This document shows, piece by piece, positions 1-8,425 of a stretch of 64,000 bases of DNA. The DNA is from Capnocytophaga gingivalis ATCC 33624 (GTDB taxonomy: Bacteria > Bacteroidota > Bacteroidia > Flavobacteriales > Flavobacteriaceae). Positions within the stretch are counted from its first letter, which is position 1. Each line of letters starts with the position of its first letter. The stretch covers positions 124,001-188,000 of the forward strand of contig NZ_ACLQ01000003.1 in NCBI RefSeq assembly GCF_000174755.1, read 5' to 3'. A program made the position numbers and the translations under genes. Below the pieces are notes generated by a model that saw only the letters and a program-made list of their open reading frames with translations, did not search any database and was not told the DNA's origin.

Positions 1-1938
1 ACGGGCGAGGTTCTCAGGGTCTTTGGTTGCAATTTTCTCTACCAGAGCTAAGTCCTTTTTGGTAAGTTGATAACCTTCCAGAAGTTCCAAAGCAGCTTTG
101 CGTATTTTGAAATAAGGATCTTGTAGGGCTGCTAAAACCACCTCTTTACCCTTGCCTGTTTCCAAGGAGGAAATAGCTTCTAAGCGGCTCTTAAGCTCAG
201 GAGCATGTTGTATCTGAAAGAGGTATTCCTTAGTTGTTTTAGGGTATTGTTCCTGCATCACCACCACCCCTTCTGGGTTGATATTCACCAAGGCAGGGGC
301 TTTGCTCACTGCAAAGGTAAAGGCATTTTCCTGACGAGCATTCACCCATACTGTATGGCGAATAGGCTTGTTATCTTGGTAGATATCAATATCCAAAGGA
401 AACTGAAAATATAGGTCTTCACTTTGGAGCTGAGTGATTTTTACAGTAAGTTGTTTCTTAGTAGCATCATAGTGTTTTTCTACCTTTACAGTAGGGTTTC
501 CATAGCCAAAGTACCATTGGTTAAAGAACCAGCTAAGGTCTTTTCCACTTATCTTCTCAAAGGATAGGCGTAGCTGATGGGCTTCTCCATTGCCATAGGC
601 ATGTGTCTTGAGATAGTCTGTGACACCCTGAAAGAAAGCCTCATCCCCGAGATAGCGACGAAGCATATGTAGGATAGCTCCTCCTTTGTTATAGGAGACC
701 ATATCGAACATATCATCGGTGGAAATATAGCTAAAACGCACCAAGTCTTTCTTAAAATCATCAGGACGCTGGTGGTACTGTTGGGTATTGTTGCGTAGGT
801 GGTAGTCGGCAGCATCTTTGCCATATTTGTGAGCAATCCAAAGATATTCGCTATAGTTGGCAAAGGACTCATTGACCGTAAGGTTTGCCCAGCTCTCAGC
901 TGTAGCGAGGTCACCAAACCAGTGGTGTGCCAGCTCATGAGCGATGATATACTCCCAATAGTTCTGGTCATTAAGCGCTTCTTCGCTTTGGTAAGCACTT
1001 TCGGAGTGGCTCACCGCAGTGGTATTCTCCATAGCACCTGTAACAAAGTCACGCACAATGATTTGCGCATACTTATCCCAAGGATAGTCATAGCCAAAGC
1101 GCTCAGAGAAGAAGGATATCATTTCTGAAGTATTGCCAAAGAGTTTCTTGGCAAGGGGTGCATAGTCCTTCTCTACATAATATTCCACAGGTACTTTACC
1201 GTGCCAAGGTGTATCCTTCACCACTGCAAATTCACCTGCTCCCATGAAGAAGAGATAAGGAGCATGAGGCTTGTCCATCACCCAATAGTCTGTACGTAGG
1301 TTACCTTTTTTCTCAGAACTTTTCAAAAGTCCATTGGAAAGGGTAACAAAACTATCAGGGACAGTCATCTCAATCTCTTGAGTGGTCTTCTGATTGGGCT
1401 TATCAATGGTAGGAAACCAGCAAGAGGAGCTCTCTGCCTCTCCTTGTGTCCATATCTGGCGAGGATAACCCTCTGGCTTACCCTCAGGGTTGATAAAGTA
1501 GAGCCCTTTGGTATCAGAAATAGAGAGGTTTCCCTTATTGGCCACTTTTTCAGGCTGTGCTGTATACTTTATATACACAGTATAGGCTTCTCCCTTTTGG
1601 TATTTCTTAGGGAGCTTGATACGCAAGAGATCATCCTTATAGCTATAGGCAAGGGGTTGCTGTTTGCCTTTCTCCTCAAGGGCGACCTTGTGAATAAGCA
1701 TAGCCTTAGCATCGAGGACAAGGCTATCAGTAGGATAGAAGAAGGGAGCGGCAGTGAGCCATTCTTCCCCACCCATGGTCTGGTTAGAAAAATTGAAATC
1801 CACCTTGAGCTTGGTATGCTTTAAAGCGGTTTTCTTGTCAGGAGTAGCACGATAGAGCCCTCTGCCTGAAGTGTCTGTTTGTGCAAAAGTATAGCCAGAG
1901 GAAAGCAGACCCAAGGCTACTAAAACTATTTTCTTCAT
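1..1938 (-). CDS. M1 family zinc aminopeptidase, secreted (C-terminus cut off by window edge)
   Basis: The minus-strand frame is open from the ATG at 1938 to the left edge, giving 646 codons without a stop. It starts with a signal peptide (MKKIVLVALGLLSSGYTFAQ). The M1 (gluzincin) signature is complete: GAMEN at residues 301-305, HELAH at 334-338 followed by HWFGD, and the third zinc ligand Glu357 in NESFA, exactly 18 residues after HEXXH. The family removes N-terminal amino acids from peptides. Export to the periplasm or surface is inferred from the signal peptide and would suit a peptide-scavenging lifestyle. The last residues in view look like a helical HEAT-like C-terminal region. A -7 element lies 23 nt upstream of the start, back to back with the pldA-type promoter. 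Exact substrate specificity cannot be told. Confidence 0.93.
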   Translation of the reverse strand, partial: MKKIVLVALGLLSSGYTFAQTDTSGRGLYRATPDKKTALKHTKLKVDFNFSNQTMGGEEWLTAAPFFYPTDSLVLDAKAMLIHKVALEEKGKQQPLAYSYKDDLLRIKLPKKYQKGEAYTVYIKYTAQPEKVANKGNLSISDTKGLYFINPEGKPEGYPRQIWTQGEAESSSCWFPTIDKPNQKTTQEIEMTVPDSFVTLSNGLLKSSEKKGNLRTDYWVMDKPHAPYLFFMGAGEFAVVKDTPWHGKVPVEYYVEKDYAPLAKKLFGNTSEMISFFSERFGYDYPWDKYAQIIVRDFVTGAMENTTAVSHSESAYQSEEALNDQNYWEYIIAHELAHHWFGDLATAESWANLTVNESFANYSEYLWIAHKYGKDAADYHLRNNTQQYHQRPDDFKKDLVRFSYISTDDMFDMVSYNKGGAILHMLRRYLGDEAFFQGVTDYLKTHAYGNGEAHQLRLSFEKISGKDLSWFFNQWYFGYGNPTVKVEKHYDATKKQLTVKITQLQSEDLYFQFPLDIDIYQDNKPIRHTVWVNARQENAFTFAVSKAPALVNINPEGVVVMQEQYPKTTKEYLFQIQHAPELKSRLEAISSLETGKGKEVVLAALQDPYFKIRKAALELLEGYQLTKKDLALVEKIATKDPENLAR

Positions 1939-1960
1939 GAATAAAAAAAGATTGAAAGCG

Positions 1961-1968
1961 CAAATATA
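1961..1968 (-). promoter_or_regulatory. -7 promoter element of the M1 aminopeptidase gene
   Basis: Read on the minus strand this is TATATTTG, matching the Bacteroidetes -7 consensus TAnnTTTG, 23 nt before the ATG at 1938. It lies only 14 nt from the opposite-facing element of the phospholipase gene, so the two promoters overlap. Confidence 0.65.
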
Positions 1969-1981
1969 CAATTATTTTCTG

Positions 1982-1989
1982 TACCTTTG
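1982..1989 (+). promoter_or_regulatory. -7 promoter element of the phospholipase gene
   Basis: TACCTTTG matches the Bacteroidetes TAnnTTTG element. It includes the in-frame TTG that would otherwise be the first start codon, which argues that translation begins at the downstream ATG at 2011. Confidence 0.7.
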
Positions 1990-2010
1990 CGTCTCTTTTA
2001 CAATCCTTTT

Positions 2011-2937
2011 ATGAAAAAATTTTCTTATCTGTTTTTGTCTTGTTTCCCCTTGGTGAGTGCAGCACAGACAGACTCTCTTTCAATCACAGGAGACCCCTTA
2101 CCCGAGGTAAAAAGAAGTGAGCCAGCCGACCTGGACAAAACCATCTCAAAGATATGGGAATTAGACAAAGAGGATCAGCGAGGTACCTTTCGCTTCTTGG
2201 AGTACAAACCCATGTACGCCATACCTTTTAGGCTAACGGACAAACCTATAGAGCAGCCTGTGAGCCTGAACCCCAACCGCCCTGTACCTGAGCATCGTGA
2301 CTACCAACATGTAGAAATGAAGTTCCAAGTAAGCCTCAAGGCCAAAATTATGCAAGATGCTTTTGGTAAAGGTGATGTATGGGTAGCCTTCACCCAGCAA
2401 GCCTATTGGCAAATGTATAATGGAAAACTCTCTCGCCCTTTTAGGGAAATCAACTATGAGCCGGAGCTTATCTTTACCTATCCTATGAACCTCTCGGCGG
2501 GAAACTTCAAGTTCAAGATGCTGGGACTATCCATCAACCACCAGTCCAATGGTAAGGAAGCTGCCCACTCTCGCAGCTGGAACCGTATTATCCTTATGGG
2601 AGTGGCCTCTTGGAAGAATAGTATCATTACGGCTCGGGTATGGAGACGATTTTCAGAAAAATCTATAGAAGACGACAATCCTCAGATAGAGGAGTATATT
2701 GGTAGGAGTGAAGTAACTGCCGCTATTCCGTTTCGAAAAAATGTTTTCACGCTCACTGTACGGAACAATCTAAACTTCAACCATAACAGAGGACATGCTG
2801 AACTCTCTTGGATATACCCCCTAAGCCGTGACTTACGCATCATGTTACAGGCTTCCCATGGGTATGGCGATTCACTCATTGATTATAACTACAAACAGAC
2901 AGTATTGGGAGTAGGTTTTACTTTCTTAAATTTATAA
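2011..2937 (+). CDS. pldA: Outer-membrane phospholipase A (PldA/OMPLA family)
   Basis: A 308-residue protein with signal peptide MKKFSYLFLSCFPLVSAAQ. The OMPLA catalytic triad is recognisable: His177 and Ser179 in NHQSNG and Asn191 in SWNR. The 2 and 12 residue spacings equal those of E. coli OMPLA (His142, Ser144, Asn156). Alternating beta strands run to a C-terminal aromatic residue, as expected of a 12-strand barrel. The family hydrolyses sn-1/sn-2 acyl chains of phospholipids in the outer leaflet and helps keep outer-membrane asymmetry. The ATG at 2011 is chosen because the upstream TTG at 1987 lies inside the promoter. The gene is monocistronic and divergent from the aminopeptidase. Confidence 0.9.
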   Translation: MKKFSYLFLSCFPLVSAAQTDSLSITGDPLPEVKRSEPADLDKTISKIWELDKEDQRGTFRFLEYKPMYAIPFRLTDKPIEQPVSLNPNRPVPEHRDYQHVEMKFQVSLKAKIMQDAFGKGDVWVAFTQQAYWQMYNGKLSRPFREINYEPELIFTYPMNLSAGNFKFKMLGLSINHQSNGKEAAHSRSWNRIILMGVASWKNSIITARVWRRFSEKSIEDDNPQIEEYIGRSEVTAAIPFRKNVFTLTVRNNLNFNHNRGHAELSWIYPLSRDLRIMLQASHGYGDSLIDYNYKQTVLGVGFTFLNL

Positions 2938-2992
2938 CGGGAATAAAACGTTTTTTTAACTTTTATAGCGTGTTTTTTAACGAAAAAATGAG

Positions 2993-3000
2993 TAAATTTG
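2993..3000 (+). promoter_or_regulatory. -7 promoter element of the TonB-receptor operon
   Basis: TAAATTTG matches TAnnTTTG, 51 nt before the receptor ATG. It is the only strong element ahead of the three-gene run ending at the 8261 terminator. Confidence 0.6.
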
Positions 3001-3051
3001 CACAAGAAATTTTATATTGCTTAACTTATTCATTTTAAATATAAAAACACG

Positions 3052-5802
3052 ATGAAAACATTCTTTTTATCCTTATTTTTCTTTCTGGGAGGCTCTTTGA
3101 TCTTCGCCCAGAATGTATTGTTAAAAGGAAGTGTTGGTGATGGTAAGTCTCCATTGCCTGAGGCCACACTCTCTGTAGAAGGGCAAGAGGTTCATGCTAC
3201 AAGTGATGAGGCAGGGAATTTTCAGCTCTCCTTGCCTAAAGGATTTTATATCTTGGACATCCATGCTAAGGGATACCGTTCCCAGAGAATGAACATAGAA
3301 CTCACTGACAATCTTACCTTGCCTACCATAACCCTTCAAAAAGAACTTATGGCTCAGGGTGAGCATACTGTTGGAAATACAATCAATCTCTCTGATGAGG
3401 AGCTCGATGACGAAGAAGGTAGCCCTGAGATGATCTCTGGCTTTCTACAGTCCTCACAAGATCTCTATTTCCGTCGTTCTTCCTTTGACTTCAGTCCCGT
3501 ATTCTATCGTCCTCGTGGCTATCAGAGCAATGCGGCCACTGTACTTGTCAATGGGGTACTGATGAACAAGGTAGAGACTGGTCGCCCCCAATGGAGCAAC
3601 TGGGGAGGACTGAACGATGCCACTCGTAGCAATGTGATTACCACCGGAGTAGGTGCCAGTGAGGACGATTTCGGAGGAGTATTCGGTAGCAATGTGATGA
3701 CTATTGCCCCTTCTGAATTGCGCAACGGATTGCGTATCTCTGGAACTACGACCAACCGTAACTACTTCGGACGTGCTATGGTAACCTACAACACAGGGAC
3801 TCTACCCAGCGGATGGGGCTATATGGTATCAGGCTCCTATCGCGGAGGCAATGGCCGTACTTGGCTTGTCCCTTCTGTAGAAGGAATGGTCTATCAGTCC
3901 TACGGAATCTCTGCCGCTGTAGAGTACAAGGCAAGCCCTTACTTTACAACCAACCTAATGGGTATTTTCTCGTATAACAACCGTGGAAAATCTGCCCCTC
4001 TTACCCAAGAGGCTATTTCCTTAGGCGGACGCAACTACAACCCTAACTGGGGCTTTCAGGGAGATCATATACGCAACTCCAAGATGAAGCGTATCTCCGA
4101 ACCGCTCTTTGTTCTCTCCAATACCTATCACAAGGGAGATACTAAAATAGCTCTACACTTGGGCTATCAGTTTGGGCAAGTAGGTGATACCCGTATTCAA
4201 TATGTAAAGTCTCAGAATCCTGATCCTTCGTACTATACCAATATGCCTACCTACTTCTACAATATGTATGACCAGGAGACTGGCGAAGGAGATCCTTTTG
4301 CTTGGGATAAGGCTGCCCGACAGATTGATTATTTCAAAGCTAACAAACAGCTCAATTGGGATGCGCTCTACCAGACCAATAGCCATACTGGTGGCGAAAG
4401 TATGTTCTCTCTCAATGAGGATATTATCGACACTAAAACCCTTACAGGGAATCTCTTGGCCACTACCAAAATTGATCCAAATATCACCCTCAACGCGGGT
4501 GCTTCTTTCCAGCGTATAGGTACCGAAAATTTCCAACAGATCAACGACCTATTAGGAGGACAATATTTCCTAAACAAGAGTTACTACTCTGGAGAAAATT
4601 ATGATACCCCTGAGAACCTACGCCTAGGGGAAGGAGACAAATACCAATACCACTACAAAGCGCTTGTACAAAGAGCCAATGTATTTGGCCAATTGCGCTT
4701 CAAGTATGGTCGTGCACTCTTCTATGTAGCCGGACGCTTTCAACATACAGACTATGAGAGAGAAGGTCTCTTTGCTAACAATGCTGTATACAACGATGCC
4801 AAAGGTAAAAGTGGCATGAAGTACTTCAATACCCTTAGCACCAAAGCAGGACTTACCTATAGCATCAATGGTCGCCATATCCTACAGTTCAACACAGGAT
4901 ATTTCGAGGAAGCTCAACCACTGAACAATATCTTTGTCAATATTCGCAATTCCAACTCCTTGCTCCCTAGCAAGCTTTCTCCAGAAACTCAAATCACTGC
5001 CGATGGAAGCTATATCGTACGTATGCCTTATGTAAAGGCACGCCTTACCGGATATGTCACTAAGTTCGAGAATGCTACTGAGAAAAGTTACTTCTTCACC
5101 CAATCTCGTTTGGGCGACGAGTCTGCTGGATTCCTTACCCAAACCATGATGGATGTAGAAAAACTCCACTTCGGAGGAGAACTCGGTGTAGAAGTACAGC
5201 TTCACCCTTCTTGGAAGGCTTCTGCTGTAGTTTCTCTAAACCAATATACTTATACCAACGACCCTATCCTCTTCCAATCCTCCGACAAGCGATTGGTGAG
5301 CGAACCTATCGTTTCTCACTTGAAGAACTACCATGCTGGACAAGCACCTGAGCAAGTATATTCCTTAGGATTAGAATACCAGAGCCAACACTACTGGTGG
5401 GTAAGCCTTACAGGCAACCTATTCAACAATAACTACATAGGTATTGCTCCAAGCCTTCGCACCGAGAATATCTACCTTGACCCCAACACAGGTAGCCGCT
5501 ATACCAATATAGATGAGAATGCTGTACGTGGTCTGCTCAAGCAGGAAAAACTCCCTGTACTCTTCCTCATGAATGCCTCTGCTGGAAAATCTTTCCGTAT
5601 CAAAGGGCACTTCCTCAATGTATTTGCCAGTGTGAACAACCTGCTCAATACCCAGTACAAAACCAACGGATTCGAGCAAGCACGCAAGGGAGATTACCAA
5701 TCCATGCTCAAGGATCGCAAGAGCGGCTATCCTACCTTTGGGAACAAGTATTTCCTCGGGTATGGCACTACTTATTACCTAAATGTAACCTTAAGTCTCT
5801 AA
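3052..5802 (+). CDS. TonB-dependent outer-membrane receptor with N-terminal carboxypeptidase-regulatory-like domain
   Basis: A 916-residue protein with signal peptide MKTFFLSLFFFLGGSLIFAQ. Residues about 22-105 form a carboxypeptidase-regulatory-like beta domain typical of Bacteroidetes receptors. A plug follows at about 130-240 (FRPRGY-type region, VLVNGVLMN, GVGASEDDFGG), then a long 22-strand barrel rich in aromatic and polar alternation, ending with an aromatic strand (YYLNVTLSL). Such receptors import large or scarce nutrients with TonB energy. It is too short for a typical SusC and no SusD partner follows. Instead a DUF5689 lipoprotein begins 11 nt downstream and an OB-fold-like lipoprotein after that, so these are the likely surface partners. 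The ligand is unknown. Confidence 0.92.
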   Translation: MKTFFLSLFFFLGGSLIFAQNVLLKGSVGDGKSPLPEATLSVEGQEVHATSDEAGNFQLSLPKGFYILDIHAKGYRSQRMNIELTDNLTLPTITLQKELMAQGEHTVGNTINLSDEELDDEEGSPEMISGFLQSSQDLYFRRSSFDFSPVFYRPRGYQSNAATVLVNGVLMNKVETGRPQWSNWGGLNDATRSNVITTGVGASEDDFGGVFGSNVMTIAPSELRNGLRISGTTTNRNYFGRAMVTYNTGTLPSGWGYMVSGSYRGGNGRTWLVPSVEGMVYQSYGISAAVEYKASPYFTTNLMGIFSYNNRGKSAPLTQEAISLGGRNYNPNWGFQGDHIRNSKMKRISEPLFVLSNTYHKGDTKIALHLGYQFGQVGDTRIQYVKSQNPDPSYYTNMPTYFYNMYDQETGEGDPFAWDKAARQIDYFKANKQLNWDALYQTNSHTGGESMFSLNEDIIDTKTLTGNLLATTKIDPNITLNAGASFQRIGTENFQQINDLLGGQYFLNKSYYSGENYDTPENLRLGEGDKYQYHYKALVQRANVFGQLRFKYGRALFYVAGRFQHTDYEREGLFANNAVYNDAKGKSGMKYFNTLSTKAGLTYSINGRHILQFNTGYFEEAQPLNNIFVNIRNSNSLLPSKLSPETQITADGSYIVRMPYVKARLTGYVTKFENATEKSYFFTQSRLGDESAGFLTQTMMDVEKLHFGGELGVEVQLHPSWKASAVVSLNQYTYTNDPILFQSSDKRLVSEPIVSHLKNYHAGQAPEQVYSLGLEYQSQHYWWVSLTGNLFNNNYIGIAPSLRTENIYLDPNTGSRYTNIDENAVRGLLKQEKLPVLFLMNASAGKSFRIKGHFLNVFASVNNLLNTQYKTNGFEQARKGDYQSMLKDRKSGYPTFGNKYFLGYGTTYYLNVTLSL

Positions 5803-5813
5803 TCTGAACGAAC

Positions 5814-6647
5814 ATGAAAAAAATAGTATACTTCGCACTATCTCTTGCCTTACTCTCTTCTTGCAGTAAGGTAAGTGGATTCGATACTCCTGATGTACAA
5901 CAACTCGAAAAACAACAACAGGAAAAAGCCAATGCCTTCAATGGTACACGTATCACCTATGCCCAGCTTAGGGCTAAGGTAACCCCTTCCTTTACTCAAT
6001 ATACAGACAACGATGCCTTCGAGGGCTATGTGATCTCCAGTGATGAGGCGGGAAACTTCTACAAAAAAGTATATGTGCAAGCCCCTGACAAGTCTGGAAC
6101 TATCGCTGTGGCTATTGATAAAAAAGGACTCTATGGCGAATACCCTGTAGGAACCAAAGTACAAGTAAGGCTCAAGGGGACTACTGTATGGTATAGCGGC
6201 CGCTATTCTACTCTTGAGGTAGGGTATGGACACGGAAAAACCGCAGGGGGCAACACCAAAATAAGCAACCTCCCCTCGGCTATGTACCAAGAGGTATTGG
6301 TCTCTACTGGAGAGAAGATAGGTCTTGACCAGCTAGCTACTACCTTTGACAACTTGAGTTTTGACAAACAAGCACAAAACAACAAGCTCTTGATAATCAA
6401 TGGAGTATCTTTCGAAAACACTGCGATAGGAAAGACTTTCCACGTCTCCACCAACCAGTACAATACTACCTACAACCTCACCGATGGAGCAGGAGGTACA
6501 CTTCCTTTCCTTACCAGTAGCTTTGCTGCTTATATCAAGGATATAGTTCCTTCAGGAAGATTGCGTATCACGGGAGTACTAACCCGATATGGAAGTAGCC
6601 CTCAGTTCTATATCAATTCTGTCAATGATATTCAAAAAATAAACTAA
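5814..6647 (+). CDS. DUF5689-type surface lipoprotein
   Basis: A 277-residue lipoprotein with lipobox LLSSC (Cys17). The body opens with the ITYAQLRA motif, then FEGYVISSDEAGNFYKKVYVQ, the recurrent pattern of DUF5689 proteins, which have an OB-fold-like N-terminal part. A second half (about 185-277) carries another strand set including RITGVLTRYGSSPQFYI, also OB-like. Proteins of this type are usually encoded just after a TonB-dependent receptor, as here (11-nt gap), and probably sit over the barrel as a ligand-capture lid. The ligand is not known. The next lipoprotein follows after 13 nt in the same operon. Confidence 0.75.
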   Translation: MKKIVYFALSLALLSSCSKVSGFDTPDVQQLEKQQQEKANAFNGTRITYAQLRAKVTPSFTQYTDNDAFEGYVISSDEAGNFYKKVYVQAPDKSGTIAVAIDKKGLYGEYPVGTKVQVRLKGTTVWYSGRYSTLEVGYGHGKTAGGNTKISNLPSAMYQEVLVSTGEKIGLDQLATTFDNLSFDKQAQNNKLLIINGVSFENTAIGKTFHVSTNQYNTTYNLTDGAGGTLPFLTSSFAAYIKDIVPSGRLRITGVLTRYGSSPQFYINSVNDIQKIN

Positions 6648-6660
6648 AAACCCTCATACC

Positions 6661-8238
6661 ATGAAAAAGTTATTCATTTTAGGAATCGCCCTTTCACTAT
6701 TTATCTCCTGTGCTAAGGAAGACAATGCGGGGATTCCTCCAGTAAACCAAGGACAAACACCTCAGCAGAAAGACCTCTCTATCCTTGAGGCTTCCACTGC
6801 TAAAGCCTCTGATTATGTAAATGGAAAGAAAGTAAAAATCCACGGAAATATCGTGCGAGATGGAAATCGTTCCTATTTCAAATTCTCCGATAATACTATG
6901 GTGCTTATATATGCAGCAACTTCTGTATATGATGCCCTTCCACAGGAGAAAAAGACAAAACTCTCTACCGCAGGACAAGAAATCACTGTGACAGGGACTC
7001 TTAAAGATTTTACCCCTAAAAACAGTACCAGTGCTGTAAAGCAAATCGTATACGAAAGCGAAAGCGATTTGGTATTTGGACAAGCAGGCAGTACTACTCC
7101 AGGAGAAATTACTACCTTGGAAGCGGCTACAGCTACTGCAAGTGACTATGTTGTAGGAAAAAAAGTAAAACTACATGGTACAGTTGCAGAAGTACAAGGA
7201 AACAAATCTTTCTTTAAATTCTCTGATGGTACTTTGGTACAGATCTTTACTCCTAAGTTCAAAGAACTTTCGCAAGAGACAAATAACAAACTCAAAACAG
7301 TAGGTCAAGAAATCACCGTAACAGGTACTTTCACCGATTTTACTAAAAATGGAGTTACTGTTAAAGAGATTGTTTACGAAAGCGAAAGCGATTTGGTATT
7401 TGGAACTGTTTCTAATAATCCTCAGCCTCAGCAACCTACAGATGTCTTAGAAGCGGCTACGGCCACTGCAAATGATTATGTGGCTGGGAAAGATGTAAAG
7501 ATTCACGGAACCATCGTTAGAGATGGAAATCATTCTTATTTCAAATTCTCTGATAATACTATGGTTCAAATCTATGTAGTGAAATCTGTATTTGACCTCC
7601 TCTCTCAAGAAGATAAAACCAAATTCGCTACTACTGGACAAGAAGTCACTGTAACAGGGAAATTCAAGGATTTCAAACCTAAAAACAGCACCAATGTGGT
7701 TAAGGAAATAGAGTGTACCTCTAAAGATAACTTAGTATTTGGAGCTGCTTCTAATAATCCGCAACCACAACCTCAGCCGCAGCCACAACCACAGCCACAA
7801 CCTTCTCAAGGAGGAGTTTTTGACTTTGAATGGATTACAGATAATAGCACTGGCTATGGGACAGCTGTTCAAAAAACAATTGATGGAGTTTCGCTAGAAG
7901 CTATTGGACGTACCAACACAACAGAAGGAAACATAGATTATGCCATCAATGGTAAAGGATTAGTGCTTAATGGATATGACAAAGGGCATATCAAAATTAC
8001 TTTCCCTAATGGAGTGAAAAACTTTTCTTTTGATTATAAAGCATTCCATACCAACACCAAAGCGCGTGAGATCGTAATCCGCGAAGGGAATACTGAAATA
8101 GACAAGGTATCTGTAGCAAAAGATGCACAAGGAACTTACACCAAGGCTCTTAATAAAACAGGACAAGTAGAAATTACCATCAAGGGAGGTGCAACAAGCA
8201 AACAATTTGTCATAGACAATATCAAATGGACAAATTAA
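6661..8238 (+). CDS. Lipoprotein with three tandem OB-fold-like modules and a C-terminal beta domain
   Basis: A 525-residue lipoprotein (lipobox SLFISC, Cys17). Three modules of about 95 residues begin near residues 40, 153 and 260. Each starts LEA-x-TA-x-A-x-DYV-x-GK, runs through a KxHGxI strand and F(K)FSDxTxVxIY, then VTVTG and a closing IVYExExDLVFG. The strand order and glycine pattern resemble an OB fold; this is inference from pattern, not a search hit. A PQPQPQ linker (about 365-382) leads to a C-terminal beta-sandwich-like domain ending SKQFVIDNIKWTN. It is the third gene of the receptor operon, followed by a strong terminator. It is a close paralogue of the larger protein encoded next, so both probably bind the same class of extracellular ligand. 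Nucleic acid or oligosaccharide would suit an OB fold but is unproven. Confidence 0.7.
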   Translation: MKKLFILGIALSLFISCAKEDNAGIPPVNQGQTPQQKDLSILEASTAKASDYVNGKKVKIHGNIVRDGNRSYFKFSDNTMVLIYAATSVYDALPQEKKTKLSTAGQEITVTGTLKDFTPKNSTSAVKQIVYESESDLVFGQAGSTTPGEITTLEAATATASDYVVGKKVKLHGTVAEVQGNKSFFKFSDGTLVQIFTPKFKELSQETNNKLKTVGQEITVTGTFTDFTKNGVTVKEIVYESESDLVFGTVSNNPQPQQPTDVLEAATATANDYVAGKDVKIHGTIVRDGNHSYFKFSDNTMVQIYVVKSVFDLLSQEDKTKFATTGQEVTVTGKFKDFKPKNSTNVVKEIECTSKDNLVFGAASNNPQPQPQPQPQPQPQPSQGGVFDFEWITDNSTGYGTAVQKTIDGVSLEAIGRTNTTEGNIDYAINGKGLVLNGYDKGHIKITFPNGVKNFSFDYKAFHTNTKAREIVIREGNTEIDKVSVAKDAQGTYTKALNKTGQVEITIKGGATSKQFVIDNIKWTN

Positions 8239-8260
8239 TTTTTTACTCATAACACCTTAC

Positions 8261-8292
8261 AAAGAGGCGCCTTTTTAGGCGCCTCTTTTTTT
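8261..8292 (+). terminator. Strong rho-independent terminator after the TonB-receptor operon
   Basis: An 11-bp perfect GC-rich stem (AAAGAGGCGCC / GGCGCCTCTTT) with a 6-nt loop is followed by a T run. It separates the three-gene operon from the next lipoprotein gene, which has its own promoter. Confidence 0.9.
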
Positions 8293-8347
8293 AACTTTTT
8301 TCAAGAAAAAAATAGCTTTTTTATTTGGAAATTATTGATAAAAGTGT

Positions 8348-8355
8348 TAATTTTG
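8348..8355 (+). promoter_or_regulatory. -7 promoter element of the second OB-module lipoprotein gene
   Basis: TAATTTTG matches TAnnTTTG and lies 70 nt upstream of the ATG at 8426. This placement makes the in-frame GTG at 8360 an unlikely start. Confidence 0.65.
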
Positions 8356-8425
8356 TGGAGTGAATCCTCTCCCCTATTTTGCAGGATTTCGATTCCTATT
8401 TGTAAACAAAAAAATCATTACTATC

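Noticed and set aside
1378-1824. 148-codon plus-strand frame inside the aminopeptidase gene
   Set aside because: It is a shadow of the M1 aminopeptidase frame, whose motifs prove the minus strand is coding.
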